This document shows, piece by piece, positions 56,666 through 64,000 of a stretch of DNA of 64,000 nucleotides. How positions within the stretch are numbered: position 1 is the first letter of the stretch; each line of letters begins with the position of its first letter. The notes beneath the pieces are model-generated. The model did no database searches, was not told the DNA's origin, and was given only the letters and a program-made list of their open reading frames with translations. The translations under genes and the position numbers were made by a program. The stretch lies in assembly GCF_030272615.1 (NCBI RefSeq), contig NC_081405.1, positions 608,642,677-608,706,676 on the forward strand, given 5' to 3'. Source of the DNA: Cryptomeria japonica. Taxonomy: Eukaryota > Streptophyta > Pinopsida > Cupressales > Cupressaceae.

Positions 56666-59600
56666 ATCAAGTGGAATAAAATCTTGTTGTGACTAGTGTT
56701 TGCAGAGGTGAACGATAATGAGATCCAAGAGCCAGCGAGGTGAAGGCACACTCACAGAATACAACCCAGAGATCAGGAAAAGAAGGATTTTCCCACATTC
56801 AGAGATGGCAGATGAAGAAAGCCAAATTGAGTTTAATGGGAAAGCCTTACAGAAGGAATTTATTGATATGAAGTCGATGGTTTAAGTTCTTTTCTAGGAA
56901 AGATGAGAATGACAGAAATGAGAAAAAGGAGGCACGTTGAAATTGGAGGATAAAGGCAAAATATCAGGAGGTGGTGATTCTACACAAAAAACTCTTCCTT
57001 TTTCTCATTCTTTTCCTTCTCCCCCTTCTTCTATTAATCCTTTTAAGAGCACACATAAGCCTGTAATCAAACTTGATGTAAAAATTGAATTACCTAAAAT
57101 AGTATGGAAATAAGTGCTGAAAAACTTGATGACTGAATACAACAAGTAGAAGATGCCTCTAGGATACATTTGGCCACTCTCCATTTAGAAGATACTGCTC
57201 TCACCTAGTAGGAGAGTAGGACCCAAGAAGAGCTTTCCCATGATGGTAGAGTTAGGATGTTCTAGATAGAGTTTGTTGTCGCTCTAAAAGAGCAATTCTA
57301 TCCTTTAGGACACATGCAACAACTGACTATGAGTTGGCAAACCTTTAGGAAAGCAAAAGGCCAATTAGTGCAGGAGTACACCCGTGAGTTTAGAAAACAA
57401 GCAATAGAATTGAATATACCTTTGTATACCCAAGATACCCTTCTTAAATAGATAGGTGGTTTACATTCCTACCTTCGACACACTATACTCATATTGAATC
57501 CTAGTAATCTAGATCAGGTATGTGTCCAAGCCACTTATATTGAGTCTAGGGGTAAGAACACTTTTAGTGAACACTTTGCTAAGAAATCATCCAAGAAACA
57601 ACCAGAGGGAAAATCAAAGGATAAAGGTAAAGTGAAGAAGACAGCTATAGTAAAGAAAGAGGATGCTAAACCTACATGCTCTCATTATAAGAAACAAGGG
57701 CATGAAGATTCTAAGTGCTAGAAGTTGCATCTGGAACTAAGGTTGAAGCGATACAGAGGTAACCAATGTCCATCGAAGACTACTGTGTTGATCTAACAAG
57801 ATCTTGGATTTGATTCTGGAGATGAAACTCATATAGTTGCTACCAGGATCCAAGGTATAGTGAAAGGTAAAACTCTCTCATCAGATGCAATTGTTTCTAA
57901 TGCAAGTACAAGAAAAAAAATTATCTTCCTAATGTGGATAAACAAAGGAATCAACTTTTTTACATTCATGTGGTAACTAAACACGCTAATATTATACTCT
58001 ATTTGATACTAGTTTACAAGTCAACTTAATTTCTGAAGAGGTTGTGAAGAAATTGAATATAACTACTACTTCTCATCCTAAGCCCTATCCACTTGGATGG
58101 GTATATAATGATTCACAATTGTAGGTGACAAAACAATGCAAACTACATTTTGCCATTACTGCTAATTTCATTGATGAAGTAGATGTAGATGTTGTACCTT
58201 TGGATATTTGTTGGTTGTTTTTTGGAATTCCATATCTTTTTGATAGACAAGCAATATTTTACAAGGGGGAGAATAAGTATCATTTGTTCAAAGATGGTAA
58301 AGAGTACATAGTTAGATCACATAAAGTCAAAACTAATCTTGCATTAGTAAATGATGGTCAAATGAAAAGATTAGTAAATGCAAGTAAAAAATTTGTACTT
58401 CTTGTAAAATCTGAGGATGATGAGAAATCTGAGGCATTTAAGGGGTATAAACCATAACATAAGGTCGAGTTGGTCAAAATTGTATCTACATATGATGACC
58501 TTTTTTAGGAACCAAAGGGGTTTCCCTCCAAGAGAGAGATCCAACATGACATACATTTGTAGCAAGAGGTGCCTCTTCCTAATATCAGCATGTATCACTT
58601 ATCTGTTCAATAGAATGAAGAGATCAAGAAACCGGTTTAGGAGTTAATCGAGAAAAGAGCGATTCCACCAAGTACATTTCCTTGTGGCTTGCCACTTGTA
58701 CTAGTGCCAAAGAAGGATGGGTCCTGGAGGATGTGTGTCAACTACCGATCCCTAAATAAGATCACGGTAAAGAAAAGGTATCCTCTTCCTCATATTGATA
58801 ATTTACTTGATTAGCTCAAGCATGCGGTTTATTTTACTATGCTAGATTTGCAAAGTGGTTATCATCAGATTAGGATTGCAGAAAGTGACATTTGGAAAAC
58901 TACATTCAAGACCTAGCAAGGACTATACGATTGGTTGGTAATGCCTTTTGGGCTCTACAATGCATCAGCCACTTTCATGCATGTAATGAATGATGTATTT
59001 CATCCTTTCATTGACCAATTTATAATAGTCTACCTAGACGATATCCTTGTATTCAGTAAGTCTTGGGATGATCATAGAAGTCATGTAAAGAAAGTTTTTC
59101 ATGTTTTGAGAAAAGAAAAACTCTATGTAAAGATGTCAAAATGCAAGTTTGCAAAGACATCTCTAGTGTACTTAGGCAATGTCGTAGGAAATGGTCAGTC
59201 GAAAGTAGACCCTATGAAGGTTGGGGTAATTGTAAAATGGCATAAGCCAAGTATAGTAACTGAAGTTAGAAGTTTCTTAGGTGTTGTTCAGTACTGGAGA
59301 AAGTTCATTTCAAACTTCTCCAATATGGTTTCACTATTGCATGCATTGACAATTATGAAGACAACATTCCAGTGGGTAGGACCTCAGTAGAAGGCTTTCA
59401 ACACTTTGAAGGAGAAGTTGAGCACTGCACCTATTCTGACTTTGCCAGATCTACAAAAACCATTCAAGATAAAAAAAATATCCAAGTGGGTCTGCCATGG
59501 GAGTAGTTCTAATGCAAGGAGGTAAGTTGGTATGTTATCAATCTAAAACTTTCACATCTGGAGTAAGTAACTATCCTACTTTTGAAGGAACTCTATGCAC

Positions 59601-60799
59601 TAGTTCAGAGTGTTAAAAAATGGAACCACTATCTAATGGGAAAAGAAACATTCATCCACACTGATTACCAACCACTACAATAGCTACATTCACAATCATA
59701 ATTGCAGCAAAGTAGGCACTTTAGGTGGATAGAATTCCTTGAACAATTTCACTTACTAATTAAGTACAAGGAGGGTGTCCATAATAAGGTAGCATATATG
59801 CTTTCTAGGCCTCCCATCATGAGTTCTTTGGTTATCCTTCAGGGGAGTTCCATGGTTCACGAAAGTTTCTAGGAACAATATACCATGGATGAAAACTTTA
59901 AGGATATTTTTTCAGCTCTAACCGTAGGCAAAGAAATAGAAAAAAAGAACTACTATGTGAAATATAAAATATTGTATGATTTAGGAAAGTTATATATTCC
60001 TAAAGGTGAACAAGAAAAATTAGTTAGAGAAGCTCACACGTCATTGGTTGCTAGACACTTTCGTATTAGCAAGACAATGACTACAACCATGCAACACATT
60101 CTTCTACTAAACATTCTCCATTTGAGACATGTTTTGGATATCTACCGCAAACTCCAATGGACTTCGCCTTTGGAAAAGATGATGTTGAAGACAAGCATCA
60201 TGATGCAAAGAAGGCTTTGAAGTTCATTCAAAAAGTTTAAGATATTTATCAGGCAATAGAAGCTCAATTGGAGAAGAGCCAAGCTGAATACAAGGCTCAA
60301 CATGACAAGCACTGCATAGATCATCATTTTGAGGTCGGCGATCATGTTTGGTTACATATCAACAAGGAAAGAATGAAATCTAAAGTAAAAATATTAAGCA
60401 TATGAGATATGGTCCTTTTGAGATCTTGGAAAAGATCAGTACCAATGCCTTTCGCCTGAATCTTCCTCCATATATGCAAATTTACTCAGTTGTAATTGTA
60501 GAAAATCAGAAGTTGCAGGAGCCTCTAATGATTCTGGATGAAGAGGTTGATATTCATGTCCCATTAGTTGATGAACTTTCACCTGATTTTACGTCAGAGC
60601 TAGCAAAGGATGTCATTCTTGACAGAAATGTCAGATCTTCAAAAAGAGGTGCTATTGAGTACCTTAAAGTAGGACGTAAAGGGAGGCATCCTGGAAAAGC
60701 ACAATGGATGGAGGTTGAAATAGTGAGGGAGTTGCATCCTCACTTACTTTTTGAGTAATCAAGCTTTCGGAGGTCAAAAATCTCTCCACTGTGGAGAAT
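56666..60799 (+). pseudogene. Gypsy array internal region 2 (gag-pol with chromodomain-like end)
   Basis: Same order as internal region 1: gag with a Lys-rich stretch (KSKDKGKVKKT near 57.6 kb), protease near 58.0 kb, and RT at about 58.68-59.4 kb with the catalytic YLDDILVFSKSWDDH motif near 59.03 kb. RNase H and integrase remnants follow. The chromodomain-like end (LAKDVILDRNVR, then YLKVGRKGRHPGKAQWMEVE) lies at about 60.4-60.76 kb. It is shorter than region 1 (about 4.1 against 4.65 kb) and broken in many places. Confidence 0.83.
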
Positions 60800-61849
60800 T
60801 GATCCAAGAGGATATGCTTCATCAAAATGGTTCAAAATTCCACATGGCACCCACATAGCGGTTAACTATAAACACAATAGTTTCTGATTGTATTGGTCAA
60901 AAATTTTGGCTGGGGGATTCAAAACCCCAACCACTCAACCTCCGACAATCCCTCATTACCATTGCACCACGAGATTCACTCTAGTCTAATTGGGGCAAAA
61001 GTTTTAGTTAAACAAAGCTATGGTTCAATATGGGCCAAAAGGGGAGCCTGGTGGTTTGATCCACCAACCTCCCCACCCCATGTCCCACTCCTAATCATTA
61101 CCGTAAGCAAGATATTTAGGCCTAAAATTAATTTTTTGGGTTTTTTTGAATGATAAACTGAGAGTTTAGGGATCGAGGCAAACCTGATTCATCCCCCATT
61201 TGCTAATTTAAACCAAAATCAAATTTTACATAAATGCCAATTATGATAAAGTTTGAATTATGATATTTTTAAAGGATGATAAGAGAATTTTAAATCGCAT
61301 TGTAAAACACAAAATTATAAGGGAAATTATTTTAAAAGGAGTTGGTTTATTTAGAATATTTATATGTTGTAAATGGGAGATATGGCCGATTTCCAAAATC
61401 ATTTGGTTCTAAGCCAAATTGGGCAAAAATTGTGTATAAAAGGGGGGTAGCTTAAGAGTTTGAGTTACCCATTCATTGTGAAAGGATTTTCTTGGAGATT
61501 TTGAATGTTCAACTCTATGCATCATAGGAGATTCATACCGTTGCACTTGAAGGAGAAGAACTTTGTAACTCTTATAGTCGGGAGACTTGGAACTTTGTCC
61601 AGTTGAAGGCCTTGTAACCAATTTTGGAGCATAGTCAAGGATCGGTCACTCTATTGGAGAGGGAACCGGAGATGTAGCCATATTGGTGAACTTCATTACC
61701 AACTCATGTTCTAGTCTTCTCTCTTGTTTCTCTCTTTTGTTAAATTTATCGCTTTATTATTGTTGTATTTCTTTAAGCATTTCAATTATGCATTAAAATC
61801 CTTCAAGTTAACATTATATGTGCAATTGTCATAGGTCCTAACATAATTA
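60800..61849 (+). repeat. Gypsy array LTR 3, 1.05 kb
   Basis: Starts TGATCCAAGAGGATATGC after GGAGAAT and ends CCTAACATAATTA. It is collinear with LTR 1 and LTR 2. A good primer-binding-site copy (TGGTATCAAAGC, 61857-61868) follows. Confidence 0.87.
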
Positions 61850-64000
61850 GATGAAGTGGTATCAAAGCTTGTTGTGACTAGTGCTTGCAGAGGTGAATAA
61901 TAACAAGATCCAAGAGCCAATGAGGTGAAGGCACACTCACGTAATACAACCCAAAGATCGAGAAAAGAAGGATTTTCCGACATTCAGAGATGGCAGCTGA
62001 AGAACGCCAAACCAAGTTCAATGGGAAAGCCTTATAGAAGGCATTTCTTGATATGAAGTCAATGGTTGAAGTTCTTTCCTGAGGAAATACAAGAATGACA
62101 AAAATAAGAGAATGGAGGCACATCGAAATGGGATGATAAAGGCAAAAGATCGGAAGGTGGTGATTCCCCAACTCTTCCTTCTCCTCATTCTTTTTCTTCT
62201 CCTCGTTCTTTTCCTTCTCCCCCTTCTTCTCCATCTTCTTCTATTAATCCTTTTAAGGGCACACAAAAGCTTATAATCAAACTTGATGTAAAAATTGAAT
62301 TACCTAAATATAGTGGGGAGCTAAGTGCTGAAAAATTTGATGACTGGATGCAACAAGTAAAAGATGCCTCTAGGATACAGTTGGTTACTCTCCATTTAGG
62401 AGATACCGCTCTCACCTGGTGGAAGAGTAGGACCCAAGAGGAGCTTACTTGTCATGGTAGAGTTAGGATGTCCTAGATGGAGTTTTTTGTCGCTCTGGAA
62501 GAGCAATTATATCCATTAGGACACATGCAACAACTAACTATAAGCTGGCAAAACTTTAGGCAAGAAAAAGGCCAATTAGTGTAGGAGTACACCCATGAGT
62601 TTAGAAAACTGGAAATAGCATTGAATGTACCTTTATATATGCAAGATACCCTACTTAAATATATAGGTGGTTTACATTGCTACCTCTGACACACTATCCT
62701 CATGTTGAATCCTAGTAATCTGGATTAGGTATGTGTCCAAGCTACTCATATTGAGTCTAGGGGTAAGAATACTTTTAGTGAACACTTTGCTAAGAAATCA
62801 TCCAAGAAACCACCAGAGGGAAAATCAAAGGATAAAGGTTAAAATAAGATGGCAGCTACAGTAAAGAAAGAGGATGTTGAGCCTATGTGCTCTCACTATA
62901 AGAAAAAGGGCATGAATATTCTAAGTGCTGGAAGTTGCATCCGAAACTAAGGCCGAAGCAATACAAAGGTAACAAAGGTCCAAATAAGACTACTACGGTG
63001 ATCCAACAAGATCTTGGATCTAATTTTGGAGATGAAACTTAGATAGTTGCTACCATGATCTAAGGTATAGTGAAAGGTAAAACTCTCTCATCAGATGCAA
63101 TTGTTTCTAAAGCAAGTACAAGCAAAGAAAATTCTCTTCCTAATGTGGATAAACAAAGGAATTAACTTTTTCACATTTGTGTGGTAAGTAAACACACTAA
63201 GATTGATAACGCATTTGATACTGATTCACAAGTCAACTTCATTTCTGAAGAGGTTGTGAAGAAATTGAATCTAACTACTACTCCTCATCCTAAGCCCTAT
63301 CCACTTGGATGGGTATGTAATGATTCACAATTGTAGGTGAAAAAACTGTGCAAACTACGTTTTGCCATTACTACTAATTTCATTGATGAAGTAGAAGTAC
63401 AAGTTGTACCTCTGGATATTTGTGGGCTTGTGTTAAGAATTCCATATCTTTTTGATAGATAAGAAATCTTTTACAGTGGGGAGAATAAGTATCATTCAAA
63501 ACTAATATTGCATTAGTAAATGTTGGTCAAATGAAAATATTAGTAAATGCGAGTAAAAACTTTGTACTTATGCTTGTAAAAGCCAAGGATGATGACAAAT
63601 CCGAGGCATTTAAGGGGTGTAAACTAGAACATATGGCTGAGTTGGTCAAAATTTTATCTACATATGATGACCTTTTTCAGGAACCAAAGGGGTTTCCTCC
63701 CAAGAGAGAGATCCAACATGAGATACATTTACAGTAGGAAATGCCTCTTCCTAATATTGGCATGTATCTCTTATATGTTCTTTAGAATGTAGAGATCAAG
63801 AAGTGGGTTCATGAGTTAGTTGAGAAAGGAGTGATTCGACCAAGTACATCTCCTTGTGGCTTGTCAATTGTACTAGTGCCAAAGAAGGATGGGTCCTAGA
63901 GGATGTGTATCAACTACCGAGCCCTAAATAAGATCACGATAAAGAATAGGTATCCTCTTTCTTGTATTGATGATTTACTTGATCAACTAAACCATGCAGT
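61850..64000 (+). pseudogene. Gypsy array internal region 3, left part; continues beyond the window
   Basis: Gag starts near 61.9 kb, with the Ser/Pro-rich TCTTCTCC stretch at about 62.18-62.25 kb that regions 1 and 2 also have. Protease-like sequence lies near 63.2 kb. RT begins near 63.8 kb (VLVPKKDGS region) and is cut by the window edge in the LDQL segment. A broken fossil of the same family. Confidence 0.83.

Larger units (their letters stand above)
46425..64000 (+). mobile_element. Head-to-tail Ty3/Gypsy array: three LTRs and three internal regions, continuing past the window
   Basis: Three related LTRs (46425-47471; 52122-53120 continued at 56599-56665; 60800-61849) alternate with three internal regions (47472-52121, 56666-60799, 61850-64000+). 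All are in plus orientation. Each LTR is followed at a spacing of 7 bp by an initiator-Met-type primer-binding site, and LTRs 2 and 3 are preceded by a purine-rich tract. The internal order is gag, protease, RT, RNase H, integrase and a C-terminal chromodomain-like part, which points to a Gypsy chromovirus. All copies are broken fossils. The LTRs differ from each other at roughly a tenth of sites plus indels. Confidence 0.88.

Noticed and set aside
9383-61868. Several TGGTATCAGAGC-like matches that resemble tRNA sequence
   Set aside because: They are primer-binding sites next to LTRs. No cloverleaf or full tRNA gene surrounds any of them.
61878-62415. Lys/Glu/Arg-rich minus-strand frames
   Set aside because: Antisense of the TCTTCTCC-rich stretch in Gypsy gag; the composition alone makes them open.

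Overview
The window looks like transposon-rich nuclear DNA of a seed plant with a large genome, probably a gymnosperm. That placement is inference. It rests on dense, old, nested LTR elements, a plant-type CACTA transposon, a plant LINE with DUF4283-type ORF1 and RNase H, and a TIR protein whose NHRG motif is, as I recall, typical of gymnosperm rather than angiosperm TIR proteins. I see one plausible host gene, a two-exon TIR-only immune-type gene at 20478-24422, and one short captured piece of a PPR gene. Everything else is mobile DNA or unassigned AT-rich sequence.

Layout. 1-4625: the 5' half of a minus-strand CACTA (En/Spm) transposon. It carries TNP2 exons at the left edge, a PPR fragment near its terminus, and a terminal TAGTG at 4621-4625. 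4626-10601: a minus-strand Ty1/Copia element; the CACTA sits inside its 3' LTR. 10602-20040: mostly non-coding, with a 127-bp tandem duplication, a Copia relic (about 12.8-14.4 kb) and a solo Copia-like LTR (16.1-17.4 kb). 20041-24422: the TIR gene with a possible W-box pair upstream. Its single intron holds a three-LTR composite retroelement (21135-24187) flanked by an unusual 54-bp duplication. 26342-28969: a short LTR element without recognisable protein domains, minus strand. 31862-39862: an old LINE, 8.0 kb, bounded by a perfect 12-bp duplication. It has ORF1, an overlapping ORF2 and a third large reading frame downstream of the RNase H. About 42.9-45.25 kb: a Copia relic, minus strand. 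46425-64000: a head-to-tail Ty3/Gypsy array, LTR-internal-LTR-internal-LTR-internal, running off the right edge. A different gag-only Gypsy-type element (53121-56593) sits inside the middle LTR, with a clean AAAAT duplication.

How it fits together. The nesting gives a relative history. The Copia at 4.6-10.6 kb predates the CACTA, and the Gypsy array predates the element in its middle LTR. The TIR gene still splices cleanly on paper if the composite element is removed with its intron. The most unusual points are the third ORF in the LINE, the 54-bp duplication around the intronic composite, the two independent three-LTR structures, and the CACTA that carries a PPR fragment.
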